Counted from the stretch's first letter, positions 1 through 8,285 are shown. The stretch is 44,843 nucleotides of DNA from CAYLNM01 sp964385045 (GCA_964385045.1 CAYLNM010000020.1:1-44843), one strand, 5' to 3'. The notes: generated by a model from the sequence alone, not told the origin. Program-made: numbers and translations.

Positions 1-2
1 CC

Positions 3-122
3 TTCCGCCCGCAGTCCGGTAGCACCGGCCAGGCCTTCGCCGGCCTCTCGCTGCGCGCTCTCGGCTCCGGTCGTACCCTGATCCTGATCGACGGCCGTCG
101 TGCGCCGAACGCGCCGAACGTC
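3..122 (+). pseudogene. TonB-dependent receptor plug fragment at the window edge
   Basis: Reading from base 3, the frame gives a stretch containing SLRALGSGRTLILIDGRRAP. This is the classic plug-domain motif of TonB-dependent outer-membrane receptors, where R-G-L-G-S/D-R-T-L-V-L-I-D-G-R-R is highly recurrent. No barrel follows. Instead the frame runs without a stop into the 588-residue protein described next, which shows no receptor features. Codon use here (several CGT and GGT codons) also differs from the GC-ending codons just downstream. The most economical reading is an assembly or contig-end join somewhere between about 105 and 175, though a true gene fusion cannot be excluded. The right-hand boundary is approximate. 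Confidence 0.6.
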
Positions 123-182
123 GCCGTCGCGGGGACCGCGGCGCGGGGGGCGGGCGGCGGCGCCGCGGTCGCGCAGGCCGCG

Positions 183-1949
183 GTGCGCGACGCGATCGCC
201 GAGCTGCCCGCGGACACCGGCCGCCTAATCGTCGTGCCTCGGCTCGCCCGGCTCGCGGCCCGGCTCGACGAGTCGCTCGCGGGGATGAACCGGGCCGGCC
301 TGCTCCTCGGGGCGGATCCGGTCGACCAGCTGCTCGGCCTGCTCGGCTTCAGTCGCCACGTCGATCGCCACGCCGCCGTCGTCGCGGGGTTCGTGCCCGA
401 TCCGGCCGGCGGGGACGCGCCGGCGGTGGTGGTGCTCGTGCCGAGCCGCGACCCGGCGGCCTTCCTGGAGACGAACTTCCGCCCGGGTCCCGAGCCGGGG
501 ACGGTGCGCGACGCGGCCGGCCGCACGCTCCACGTCGCGGCCCGCGGGGGCCACGTGGCGATGACCGCGGCCCGGCACGCCGGCGTCCTCGCGGACGGCG
601 GCATGGGGACGACCGCCGCCGACGCGTGGCTCGCGGACCTGCCGGCGCCGATGCGGTCGATGCTCGCCGAGGACGACGTGGTGCTGCTCTCCAGGACGCT
701 CGGCCCCGCGGCCGGTGGACCGCCGCCGCTGCTCGCGGCCGCGGCCCGGGGACTCGACGCGGGCCTGCTCGCCGGTCCCGCCGCCGCGGTCGCCCGCACG
801 CTGCTCGCGCGACTCGAGGCGGCGCTCGACCCGGCGGGACCGCTCGCCGCGGCCGCCGGGCCGGTGGCCGCGTCGCTGCGGTTCGATCCGCTCGGCCTGA
901 TCGGGCGAGCCCGGGTGGCCTGGGACGAGCCGGTGTCCGTGGCGGCGACGCCGCCCGCGGGGACCGAAGCCCCGGCCGGAGCCGGCACCGCGGACGACGT
1001 CGACCCCCTCGCCTCGGTGCCGCCCGGCCCGATGCTGCTGGCCGGCGGATGGTCCCGGCCGCCGGGGCCCGGCACCACGTCGATGGACCGCCTGCTCGCC
1101 GGTCTCGGCCTCGACGTCGCGCCGCGCTGGCGGGACGTCCGGGGTCTCGCCCTGCACGTCCCGCGGCACTCGGGCGGCTTCGCCACCGGCCTGCTCGCCG
1201 GGGGCTCGCTCCTCGCGCGGGGCCCGGCCGCGGTCGCCGCCGCGGGGGAGGCGGGACCGTGGGCCGCGATCCCGGGGTGGGTGCTGGAGGTCGCGTCGCC
1301 GGCGTCACCGGACGCGGCGGGGCGGGGGCGATGGACCCTCCGCCGCGCGGGCGGCGGCGGCGGTACCCCGGGGGCCGCGATGCTGGCGGTGCTCGCGGGC
1401 GGCCCGCGGGGCCTCGCCGGGCCGCTGGAGCCGGTCGCGGGCCGGGCCATGGTGGTGGCGCGGGTGCCGGCCGGGGCCGGTGGCGGTGCCGGAGCCGGGG
1501 TCGACGCCGAGGGCGACCGCGGCGGGGCGGCCGCGGAGCCGCCCGCCACCGCGGACGCCTCCTACGCCGCGGACTTCGCCGTCGCCCTCATGCGGGACCT
1601 GCGGCCGTGGACCGCGACGGCCGAGGCGTACCTCGACGCGGCGGCGATGAGCCGATGGGCCGCGGGGGCCGCGGCCGACGCACCGATGCTCGGGCCCGTC
1701 GCCCCGATCGAGGGCGAGCTGCCGCCGATCGGCCTCGGGGCCACGGGCGACGCGGACGGGGTGGACCTCCATCTCGTCGTGCCCGCGCCGCTCGCCGCGA
1801 TCGCCTTCGACGCGGCGGCCGGGGCCGGCCTCGCCGCCCTCGCGGAGCTCGCCGGGGCGCCGGCGGCGGCCGACGACGCGGCGGAGGCGGCCGCCACGGG
1901 GGCGGACGGGGGCGCGGGGCGTGGGCCGGGCGGAGACGACCGGCGATGA
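183..1949 (+). CDS. Secreted protein of unknown function, 5' end missing
   Basis: No family is recognised. The frame is open from base 3, so the GTG at 183 is only a formal start. The residues just before it are Ala/Gly/Val-rich and end in AVAQAA, which resembles the tail of a signal peptide, so the mature protein probably begins near ELPADTGRLIVVPRL. The body is rich in Ala, Gly and Pro. It contains segments such as VVVLVPSRDPAAFLETNF and, near the C-terminus, GLGATGDADGVDLHLVVP, the look of large periplasmic planctomycete proteins that score model quantities. The last four bases overlap the folP start (ATGA), so the two genes are probably cotranscribed. The true N-terminus appears to be lost at the chimeric join upstream. 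Confidence 0.6.
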   Translation: MRDAIAELPADTGRLIVVPRLARLAARLDESLAGMNRAGLLLGADPVDQLLGLLGFSRHVDRHAAVVAGFVPDPAGGDAPAVVVLVPSRDPAAFLETNFRPGPEPGTVRDAAGRTLHVAARGGHVAMTAARHAGVLADGGMGTTAADAWLADLPAPMRSMLAEDDVVLLSRTLGPAAGGPPPLLAAAARGLDAGLLAGPAAAVARTLLARLEAALDPAGPLAAAAGPVAASLRFDPLGLIGRARVAWDEPVSVAATPPAGTEAPAGAGTADDVDPLASVPPGPMLLAGGWSRPPGPGTTSMDRLLAGLGLDVAPRWRDVRGLALHVPRHSGGFATGLLAGGSLLARGPAAVAAAGEAGPWAAIPGWVLEVASPASPDAAGRGRWTLRRAGGGGGTPGAAMLAVLAGGPRGLAGPLEPVAGRAMVVARVPAGAGGGAGAGVDAEGDRGGAAAEPPATADASYAADFAVALMRDLRPWTATAEAYLDAAAMSRWAAGAAADAPMLGPVAPIEGELPPIGLGATGDADGVDLHLVVPAPLAAIAFDAAAGAGLAALAELAGAPAAADDAAEAAATGADGGAGRGPGGDDRR

Positions 1950-2887
1950 CGACCGACCCGCCGGTCCGGTCCGGGCTCGTGGTCGAGCCGCCCGCGACGG
2001 CCCGCCGATGGGCGATCGGCGGCGGCCGCGTGCTCGCGCTGGATCGCCCGGTGGTCATGGGCATCCTCAACGCGACGCCGGACAGCTTCAGCGACGGCGG
2101 TCGGCACCTCGATCCCGACGCCGCGGTGGACGCGGGGGTGCGGATGGTCGGGGCGGGGGCGGTGATCCTCGACGTGGGGGGGGAGTCGACGCGGCCGGGG
2201 GCGACGCGCGTGCCGGCCGAGGAGCAGGTCGCCCGCACCGCCGACCTCGTGGCCCGGCTCGCCGCGGCCACCGACGCCGCGATCTCGATCGACACCACGC
2301 TCGGGTCCGTCGCCCGCGCCGCCCTCGAGCGCGGCGCGGCGATCGTCAACGACGTGGCGGCGGGCACCGAGGACCCGGACCTCCTCGCCGCGGTCGCCGA
2401 GCACGGGGCGGGCCTGGTCCTGATGCACCGGCTCCAGCCGCCGGACGAGGACGCGTACAGCGACCGATACGCGGCCCCGCCGGTCTACGACGATCCGCTG
2501 AAGACGGTCTGCGCGTTCCTCGAGCGTCGGATCGAGGCCGCGGTCCGGGCCGGGGTTCCCGTGGAGCGGATCGCGATCGACCCCGGGCTCGGCTTCGGCA
2601 AGTCGGTCGAGGACAACTTCGCGCTCGTCGCCCGCGGCGCCGAGCTGCTCGCCCTCGGACGCCCGATCCTGACCGGCAGCAGCCGCAAGAGCTTCATCGG
2701 GCGCGCGAGCGGGGTGGCGGCGCCGGAGGACCGCCTCGCCGGCAGCCTCGCGGCCGCGGTGCTGCACGCCGCCGCCGGGGCGCGGATCGTCCGGGTGCAC
2801 GACGTCGCCCCGCACGTGGAGGCCCTCGCGGTCCTCGAGTCGGTCGCGGGGGCCGCGGCTCCCTCCGAGGGAGGCCGAGCCGGGTAG
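1946..2887 (+). CDS. folP: Dihydropteroate synthase
   Basis: The enzyme condenses 6-hydroxymethyl-7,8-dihydropterin diphosphate with p-aminobenzoate to give dihydropteroate, in cytoplasmic folate synthesis. The 313-residue product carries all family signatures: GILNATPDSFSDGG near residue 35, DVGGESTRPGA near 75, DPGLGFGKS near 215, and GSSRKSFIG near 250, whose Lys and Arg contact substrate. The final R-x-H-D-V segment (RVHDV) is also present. Length is slightly above the usual 270-290 because of a short N-terminal extension. The ATG at 1946 overlaps the previous stop as ATGA, which fixes the start and suggests translational coupling. The next gene, trxA, lies about 100 bases downstream. Confidence 0.95.
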   Translation: MTTDPPVRSGLVVEPPATARRWAIGGGRVLALDRPVVMGILNATPDSFSDGGRHLDPDAAVDAGVRMVGAGAVILDVGGESTRPGATRVPAEEQVARTADLVARLAAATDAAISIDTTLGSVARAALERGAAIVNDVAAGTEDPDLLAAVAEHGAGLVLMHRLQPPDEDAYSDRYAAPPVYDDPLKTVCAFLERRIEAAVRAGVPVERIAIDPGLGFGKSVEDNFALVARGAELLALGRPILTGSSRKSFIGRASGVAAPEDRLAGSLAAAVLHAAAGARIVRVHDVAPHVEALAVLESVAGAAAPSEGGRAG

Positions 2888-2989
2888 GATGCGACGAACC
2901 GGTCGGATCGCGATCCCGCCGCGGCCGCTCGCCGCCGCACCCGTCCCGCGTCCCACCGCCTCATCCCTCCAGATCCAGGAGTCGACCCG

Positions 2990-3328
2990 ATGGCCAGCGA
3001 CGCCGTGCACGAGTTCACCGACGCCAACTTCCAGTCCGAAGTGCTCGAGGCCAAGGAGCCGGTGGTGGTGGACTTCTGGGCCGAGTGGTGCGGCCCGTGC
3101 AAGGCCCTCGCCCCGATCGTGGACGAGGTCGCCGGGGAGTACACCGGCAAGGCCCGCGTCGGGAAGCTCGACACCGACAAGAACCAGCAGGTCGCGGTCC
3201 AGTTCGGGATCATGTCCATCCCCACCGTGCTGTTCTTCAAGGACGGCGAGGTGAAGGACAAGATGGTCGGCCTCGGGGCCAACGCCAAGGCCCAGATCGC
3301 CGAGAAGATCGACGCCCTGCTCGACTGA
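2990..3328 (+). CDS. trxA: Thioredoxin
   Basis: This is a small cytoplasmic dithiol-disulfide reductant that keeps target proteins reduced and is recharged by thioredoxin reductase. The 112-residue protein is the normal single-domain length. It has the active site WCGPCK with C34 and C37, the buried Asp in VVVDFWAEW, and the cis-proline loop SIPTVLFF. A purine-rich CCAGGAG sits about ten bases before the ATG. No signal peptide is visible, so it acts in the cytoplasm. About 100 bases separate it from folP, so it may have its own promoter. Confidence 0.96.
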   Translation: MASDAVHEFTDANFQSEVLEAKEPVVVDFWAEWCGPCKALAPIVDEVAGEYTGKARVGKLDTDKNQQVAVQFGIMSIPTVLFFKDGEVKDKMVGLGANAKAQIAEKIDALLD

Positions 3329-3373
3329 CCGGGTTCGCCCGCGGCCCCGCCCACGGGCATCTCCGTGCGTCCA

Positions 3374-3563
3374 CGCCGACGCGGCGCCCCCGCGCCGACA
3401 CGGCGNNNNNNNNNNNNNNNNNNNNNNNNNNNNNNNNNNNNNNNNNNNNNNNNNNNNNNNNNNNNNNNNNNNNNNNNNNNNNNNNNNNNNNNNNNNNNNN
3501 NNNNNGCGCCGACACGGCGGGTCCGCGCCGACACGGCGCCTCCGCGCCGACGCAGGCCTCCTT
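3374..3563 (+). repeat. 19-bp hairpin-forming tandem repeat, interrupted by the gap
   Basis: Copies of CGCCGACACGGCG followed by six variable bases begin at 3374, 3393, [gap], 3507, 3526 and 3545, an exact 19-base period. Each core is itself an inverted repeat (CGCCG, three-base loop, CGGCG), so the array could form a row of short hairpins. The last copy has decayed. It lies in the intergenic space between trxA and the peptidase gene. The 100-N gap falls inside the array, so the true copy number is unknown. Confidence 0.8.
3406..3505. other. Scaffold gap of exactly 100 N
   Basis: All bases from 3406 to 3505 are N. A round 100 is the usual placeholder for a gap of unknown size, and both flanks carry the same 19-bp repeat, so the assembly probably broke in that repeat. 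Open frames crossing the gap are meaningless. Confidence 0.98.
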
Positions 3564-3595
3564 CACCCGCTCGGTGTTCCGCGGTGCCTCCACCG

Positions 3596-3613
3596 GGACG
3601 AGCCGTTTCGTCC
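3596..3613 (+). other. Small stem-loop upstream of the S9 peptidase
   Basis: GGACGA (3596-3601) pairs with TCGTCC (3608-3613) across a six-base loop. It sits 57 bases before the peptidase start and could be a 5'-leader hairpin or an operator. No function can be assigned from sequence alone. Confidence 0.35.
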
Positions 3614-3670
3614 GCGATGCCGGCGTCGCACCATGGGCCCCGCCCGCGGCGACTCCTATCATCCCCGCCG

Positions 3671-6049
3671 ATGAGCATCACCCGCCTCCGACGGGCCGCG
3701 GTCGCCGCGGCGTTCCTTCTCGTCGCGTCCGCGGTCGTCGCCCCGTCGCGAGTCGCCGCGTCCGTGGGCGTGCAGCCGCCGCCGTCGCCGGTGGTCGTGG
3801 GCGACCTGATGCGGCTCCGCTCGATCACGGCCGTCGACGTCTCGGAGGACGGCCGGCGGATCCTCTACGCGGTGCGCGGCGCGGTCTGGGCCGACGCCCC
3901 GCCCGGCGAGACCCCGGGACCGGGGGACGAGACGACCACCGTGCAGCACCTCTGGCTCGTGGACCTCGCGGGCGACGAGCCCGCCGCCCCGCGTCGGCTC
4001 ACCAGCGGCGACGTCCGGGACGGCGCGCCCGTGATCAGCCCCGACGGTCGGTCCGTGGCCTTCGTGCGCACGGGCGAGGCCTCCGACGGCTGGGACGGCC
4101 TGCCCGCCGCCCGCGAGGAGGAGGGCGACCCCGAGCAGGCGTCGCAGGTGTGGATCATGCCGCTCGACGGGGGCGAGGCGGTGCAGGCCACGTGGTTCCG
4201 CCACGGGGCGTCGACCCCCCGCTGGTCCGAGGACGGCGCGCGACTGCTGGTGGCCGCGCCGGTCCCGGTCGGTGCGATCGAGGGAACGCCGCCGTGGCCG
4301 GACGACCGCCCCGGGTCCGAGGCGTGGACCGGGCTCGACGACGTCGAGGCGGGCGCGACGCCGGACGGCACCCGGCGGGAGCTGCGACGCTGGCTGCGGG
4401 AGCGGGCGGACGACCGCGACCCCCGCGTCATCACCCGGCTGGACTTTCAGGACGAGCGCGGGCTGGCCGGCCCGCCGATGCGGGCCCGGGCGGCGATCGT
4501 GGAGCTGCCCGCGGGTCTGCTCGGCGCCGCGGCCGGGGGCGCGGGCGGCGGCGATGCCGCGGCCGGCGACGCGGCCCCGAGCGTCCAATGGGCCACCCGC
4601 GGCTTCGACGACGCTCGATCACCGCGGTGGATGTCCGGCGGCGACCGCATCGTCTTCGTGGCGCCCTCCGACCCCCGCGTCCACCCCGACCGGGTGGAGC
4701 GGCGGATCCTCGCCTCGTCCTCGGGGCAGGGCCTCGAGGTCCGCACGCTCGTGGACCTGCCGGACTGGACGGTGGGACGTCCGCGCCCGGGGCCCGGCAA
4801 CCGTCTGGCCTTCGCGGCGCGACGGATGGATCACCCGTCGGATCGTCAATGGCAGGTGGGGCTCGTCGACCTCGACGAGGTCGAGCTGCCGGTGCGCGAT
4901 GCGGCGGACGTGCAGTGGCTGACGGACGCCGAGAGCTTCGACCATTCGGTGCGGGGGCTCGCCTGGCACGCCGGGCGGGTGCTCCTCACCGCGGCGGTCC
5001 GCGGCGGCTTCCCGCTGTGCGCGGCGTCGCCCGGCCTGATCGAGCCCACGGTGCTGGTGGGCGAGCGCGACGGCTTCCCGGTGGGCGTGCACGCCTTCGG
5101 CGCGGGGGGCGGGACGATCGCCTGGGCGGAGACCCATCCGACCGCGCCGTCGGTCCTGCGGGTGCGGGCGGGCGACCGCGACCGGCTCGTGCATGACGTC
5201 AATCCGTGGGTCGCGGAGCGCGACGTGTCGCTGCCGCGGCGGGCCGTGGTCGAGCGGCCGGGCGGGCTCGAGGTCGAGTACTGGGTGATGGAGCCGGTCG
5301 GGCTCGCGCCGCGTGAGCAGGCGCCCCTCGTCCTGCAGATCCACGGCGGTCCCTCGGCGATGTGGGGGCCGGGCGAGGCCACGATGTGGCACGAGTTCCA
5401 GGTGCTCTGCGGCTGGGGCTACGGCGTCGTGTACGCCAATCCGCGCGGCAGCGGCGGCTACGGCTACGCATTCCAGCGGGCGAACTTCCAGGACTGGGGG
5501 CAGGGCCCGGCCGGCGACGTCCTCGCGGCGCTCGACGAGGCGACCGCGCTGGACTGGGTGGATCCCGACCGACTGATGCTCACCGGCGGCAGCTACGGCG
5601 GCTACCTCGTGGCGTGGATCCTCGGCAACGACCGGCGATTCACGGCCGCGGTGGCCCAGCGGGGCGTCTACCACCTCGCCACCTTCTACGGCGAGGGCAA
5701 CGCGTGGCGGCTGCTGGAGTGGGAGATGGGCGGCAAGCCGTGGGAGGCGCGGATGGATGCGATCCTGCGACGCGAGAGCCCGTTCACCTACGTCGCCGAC
5801 ATGCGCACGCCGCTGCTGATCATGCACGCCGACCGCGACCTGCGGACCGGCGTGAGTCAGTCGGAGATGCTGTACCGCGCCCTGCGGGATCTCGGTCGGC
5901 CGGTCGAGTACGTTCGGTGGCCGGAGGCCGGACACGACCTGTCGCGCACCGGCGACCCCGCCCGCCGCATGGACCGGCTCGCCCGCATCGTGGAGTTCTT
6001 CGAGCGCTTCGCCGACAGCCGTCGATCCGCGCCGCGGCGAGGCGACTGA
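3671..6049 (+). CDS. Exported S9 family serine peptidase (prolyl oligopeptidase / DPP type)
   Basis: Predicted to cleave peptides, often after proline or small residues, in the periplasm or outside the cell. The 792-residue protein starts with a Sec-type signal (RLRR followed by AAVAAAFLLVASAVVA). It then has a long WD40/beta-propeller-like region with repeats such as PVISPDGRSVAFVR. From about residue 540 an alpha/beta-hydrolase domain begins, with LQIHGGPSAMWG and the oxyanion-side NPRGSGGYG. The nucleophile is Ser641 in GGSYGGY. The acid is probably Asp723 in MHADRD and the base His755 in EAGHD. The ATG at 3671 is chosen because it gives a clean signal peptide. It is flanked by intergenic DNA on both sides and looks monocistronic, with a hairpin terminator just downstream. 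Confidence 0.92.
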   Translation: MSITRLRRAAVAAAFLLVASAVVAPSRVAASVGVQPPPSPVVVGDLMRLRSITAVDVSEDGRRILYAVRGAVWADAPPGETPGPGDETTTVQHLWLVDLAGDEPAAPRRLTSGDVRDGAPVISPDGRSVAFVRTGEASDGWDGLPAAREEEGDPEQASQVWIMPLDGGEAVQATWFRHGASTPRWSEDGARLLVAAPVPVGAIEGTPPWPDDRPGSEAWTGLDDVEAGATPDGTRRELRRWLRERADDRDPRVITRLDFQDERGLAGPPMRARAAIVELPAGLLGAAAGGAGGGDAAAGDAAPSVQWATRGFDDARSPRWMSGGDRIVFVAPSDPRVHPDRVERRILASSSGQGLEVRTLVDLPDWTVGRPRPGPGNRLAFAARRMDHPSDRQWQVGLVDLDEVELPVRDAADVQWLTDAESFDHSVRGLAWHAGRVLLTAAVRGGFPLCAASPGLIEPTVLVGERDGFPVGVHAFGAGGGTIAWAETHPTAPSVLRVRAGDRDRLVHDVNPWVAERDVSLPRRAVVERPGGLEVEYWVMEPVGLAPREQAPLVLQIHGGPSAMWGPGEATMWHEFQVLCGWGYGVVYANPRGSGGYGYAFQRANFQDWGQGPAGDVLAALDEATALDWVDPDRLMLTGGSYGGYLVAWILGNDRRFTAAVAQRGVYHLATFYGEGNAWRLLEWEMGGKPWEARMDAILRRESPFTYVADMRTPLLIMHADRDLRTGVSQSEMLYRALRDLGRPVEYVRWPEAGHDLSRTGDPARRMDRLARIVEFFERFADSRRSAPRRGD

Positions 6050-6068
6050 GACCCGGCCGGCCGGCGCC

Positions 6069-6091
6069 GCCCGCCGAAGCCCTCGGCGGGC
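6069..6091 (+). terminator. Hairpin downstream of the S9 peptidase gene
   Basis: GCCCGCCGA (6069-6077) and TCGGCGGGC (6083-6091) form a perfect nine-base stem with a five-base AGCCC loop, 20 bases after the peptidase stop. No T-run follows, as is common in very GC-rich genomes. Confidence 0.6.
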
Positions 6092-6129
6092 CCGGCGGTG
6101 AGCGGCGGCGCTCCCGGCCGCGGCCCCGG

Positions 6130-6168
6130 CCACTCCCCCCGAGAGCGATCACGCCCCGGGGGGAGTGG
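6130..6168. repeat. Eleven-base inverted repeat
   Basis: CCACTCCCCCC (6130-6140) and GGGGGGAGTGG (6158-6168) are perfect inverted arms around a 17-base spacer. It could be a second terminator for the peptidase gene or a regulator site. Apart from this, 6092-6380 shows nothing codon-like that I would call a gene. Confidence 0.5.
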
Positions 6169-6392
6169 GGAGGAGGAACCGCGGTCACCGCAGGGCGCCC
6201 CCGGTCGTCTCCGTTCCGACGCCGGAGGAGGAAGAGGAGAGAGGGGAGGCTCGACGCCGGCCGGACTCGGTGCCGGGAACGCCCGTGCGGCCCCGTCGAG
6301 GACGGGGACGACCGCCGTCCCGCACGCCTGCGGAACGACCGCCGCAGGATCGCCGAGTCCGAAGGGCGAATGCGGAAAGGTCACCTGAATTC

Positions 6393-6604
6393 GCCAAGAT
6401 GCGTTTTGGCAGTGGGCCCGAAGAATCGCATCGGCCTTCGATTCGGGGCCGAATCCGGCCCGAGGGCCCGATCGTGACCGAGGATCCCCTGATCGTCCGT
6501 CCGACCGGGGAGGCCGAGCATCGCGAAGGTTCGGCGCGGGCTGCGCACACCGCGCTCAGAGTGCGCACGAATCCACGCCGAGGCGCCATCCGGCTCTCGA
6601 GAGC
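6393..6604 (+). promoter_or_regulatory. Putative control region of the XylR-like regulator gene
   Basis: This part of the 586-base non-coding stretch (6050-6635) has a local GC dip and several dyads. GCCAA/TTGGC lies at 6393-6410 and GAATCG/CGATTC at 6423-6444. Two copies of TGCGCAC lie at 6542 and 6562, exactly 20 bases apart (about two helical turns). A perfect 12-base palindrome GCTCTCGAGAGC lies at 6593-6604, just upstream of a -10-like TAGGTT (6609-6614). The palindrome's position suits autorepression by the downstream regulator. All are inferred from symmetry and position only. Confidence 0.4.
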
Positions 6605-6635
6605 GTGGTAGGTTGGGCAAAGGGGAGTCCGCAAC

Positions 6636-8048
6636 GTGCCAGAGCATCCCAGCATCGCCATCCTCGTCCAGACCTCGACCGCCTGGGGTCGCGAGATCGT
6701 CGAGGGCATTGCCGAGTACGTGCAGGAGCGCGGACCGTGGCTCGTCTTCGTCGAGCCGCGCGGGCTCCACGAGTCGCTGCGGGTGCCCGACCGATGGCGC
6801 GGCGACGGCATCATCGCCCGCGTCGACTCGCCGGAGCTCGCCCGACAGATCGAGGAGCTCCGCATCCCGTGCGTGAACGTCGCGTGGTCGTCGGCCGATC
6901 CGACCCGCATCCCGAACGTGCGCGTCGACGACGAGGCGTGCGGGGTCCTCGCCGCCGAGCACCTGCTCGAGTGCGGCCTGCCCGCGTTCGGCTACGTCGG
7001 GCAGGGCGGGCGTCCCGCGTTCATGAACGAGCGACTGCGGGAGTCCTTCGCCGGTCGCCTCGCGGCCGCGGGCGCCACCGTCCGGCCGTACGTTCCGCCG
7101 GGCGCCGGCATGGCCGAATCGTGGCGGGCGGGCCTCGAGCATCTCGCGGGCTGGCTGCGCGGCTTCGGCCGGCCGGTGGGGGTGCTCGCGTTCGGCGACG
7201 CCGAGGCCCGCATGGTGCTCGACGCCTGCCGCCTCGCCGAACTGCGGGTGCCCGAGGACGTCGCGATCGTGGCCGCCGAGCAGGATCCACTGATGTCGGC
7301 CCTGGGCGGCATCGGGATCTCCGCGGTCAACATCCGGGGCCAGACGGTCGGGTACCGCGCGGCCGAGATGCTGGATCGACTCATGCGCGGCCAGTCGCCG
7401 GTGTCGCCGATCGTGCGGATTCCGCCGGCGGGAGTGGTCGGCCGCGAGTCGACCGACGGGACGGCGGTCTCGGACGAGCTCGTCCGCGAGGCGCTGGTCT
7501 ACATCCGCGATCACATCACCACGTCGCTGCGGGTGCGCGACCTCGCCCGTGAGCTCGGCGTGGCCCGCCGCACGCTCGAGAGTCGCTTCCGCGCCGCGAT
7601 CGACCGCTCTCCGGGCGAGGCCATTCGGCGGCTGCGGGTCGAGAAGGCCGCGCGCCTGCTGTCCGACACCCAGCTGCCGCTCTCGCGAGTGGCCGAGCTG
7701 TGCGGCTACGCCGAGCCGCGGCTCCTGACCGCGCACTTCCGGCAGGTCCACGGCGTGACGCCGACGAACTACCGTCGGGCCCGGCGGCCCTCCTCGGGCG
7801 ACCCGGCCCGCGGCGGCGAGTCGTCGCCGCCGGTGGTCGAGACCGGTCTCGGCAACGGGGCTCCGGACGAGACCTCGGGGGCGGAGGCCGGCGAGCCGGG
7901 CGGCAGCCGCTCGTTCGGGGCGATCGAGGACAAGCCGGAGCCCTCGGTGCCGGTCGAGTCGGGCGCCGGTCACGAGGACCACGAGGACCACGACGACGAG
8001 GCCCCCCGCAAGGCGCGGCGGGCCCGGCCGCGGCGCGATCCGGAGTGA
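6636..8048 (+). CDS. XylR-like transcription regulator (LacI-type sensor plus AraC helix-turn-helix)
   Basis: The 470-residue protein joins two known modules. Residues 1 to about 275 are a periplasmic-binding-protein-like sugar sensor; ESLRVPDRWRGDGIIARV and VAIVAAEQDPLMSALG match the XylR architecture. Residues about 283 to 385 are an AraC-family DNA-binding domain with two helix-turn-helix units (RVRDLARELGVARRTLESRF and LSRVAELCGYAEPRLLTAHF). It should bind a sugar or similar ligand and switch transcription. Start is the GTG at 6636, preceded by AAAGGGGA. The ~85-residue tail is unusual: acidic, then HEDHEDHDDE, then strongly basic. No sugar-use genes are next to it, so its targets lie elsewhere or it controls only itself. 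Confidence 0.88.
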   Translation: MPEHPSIAILVQTSTAWGREIVEGIAEYVQERGPWLVFVEPRGLHESLRVPDRWRGDGIIARVDSPELARQIEELRIPCVNVAWSSADPTRIPNVRVDDEACGVLAAEHLLECGLPAFGYVGQGGRPAFMNERLRESFAGRLAAAGATVRPYVPPGAGMAESWRAGLEHLAGWLRGFGRPVGVLAFGDAEARMVLDACRLAELRVPEDVAIVAAEQDPLMSALGGIGISAVNIRGQTVGYRAAEMLDRLMRGQSPVSPIVRIPPAGVVGRESTDGTAVSDELVREALVYIRDHITTSLRVRDLARELGVARRTLESRFRAAIDRSPGEAIRRLRVEKAARLLSDTQLPLSRVAELCGYAEPRLLTAHFRQVHGVTPTNYRRARRPSSGDPARGGESSPPVVETGLGNGAPDETSGAEAGEPGGSRSFGAIEDKPEPSVPVESGAGHEDHEDHDDEAPRKARRARPRRDPE

Positions 8049-8115
8049 GCGTCGGACGGAGCCGATCCTCCGGCGACGAAATCGGGCGGGGGGCCCCGAC
8101 GATCGGTCCGGCCGC

Positions 8116-8143
8116 TTGCTCATCGGCGATTGGCGGCTAGACT
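8116..8143 (+). promoter_or_regulatory. Sigma-70-type promoter of the tRNA-Ala gene
   Basis: TTGCTC (8116-8121) and TAGACT (8138-8143) are separated by 16 bases and lie about 70 bases before the tRNA, in an otherwise GC-rich gap after the XylR-like gene. This is the best consensus-like promoter I can see in the window. Confidence 0.55.
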
Positions 8144-8212
8144 GTCGCCTCGCGTCACGGCCCGGGCCGTCGGCGCGGCGAGGCGCGTCCCCGCGGGCCG
8201 TCTCGACACCTT

Positions 8213-8285
8213 GGGGCCGTAGCTCAGTTGGGAGAGCGCCTGCATGGCATGCAGGAGGTCGTCGGTTCAAGTCCGATCGGCTCCA
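8213..8285 (+). tRNA. tRNA-Ala (anticodon GGC)
   Basis: A complete 73-base cloverleaf. The acceptor arms GGGGCCG and CGGCTCC pair with the diagnostic G3:U70 wobble that marks alanine tRNAs. The D arm is GCTC/GAGC, and the anticodon stem CCTGC/GCAGG encloses loop ATGGCAT with anticodon GGC. The T arm is GTCGG/CCGAT with TTCAAGT, and the discriminator is A. CCA is not encoded. It decodes GCC, a frequent codon in this GC-rich genome. Open frames running through it are spurious. Confidence 0.97.

Noticed and set aside
3374..3563. Possible CRISPR array
   Set aside because: The period is 19 bases, leaving only six variable bases between cores. There are no spacers of CRISPR length and no cas genes.
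6098..6388. Small open frame in the gap after the peptidase gene
   Set aside because: It runs across two strong inverted repeats, its composition is Gly/Arg/Pro-rich without motifs, and it has no convincing ribosome site.
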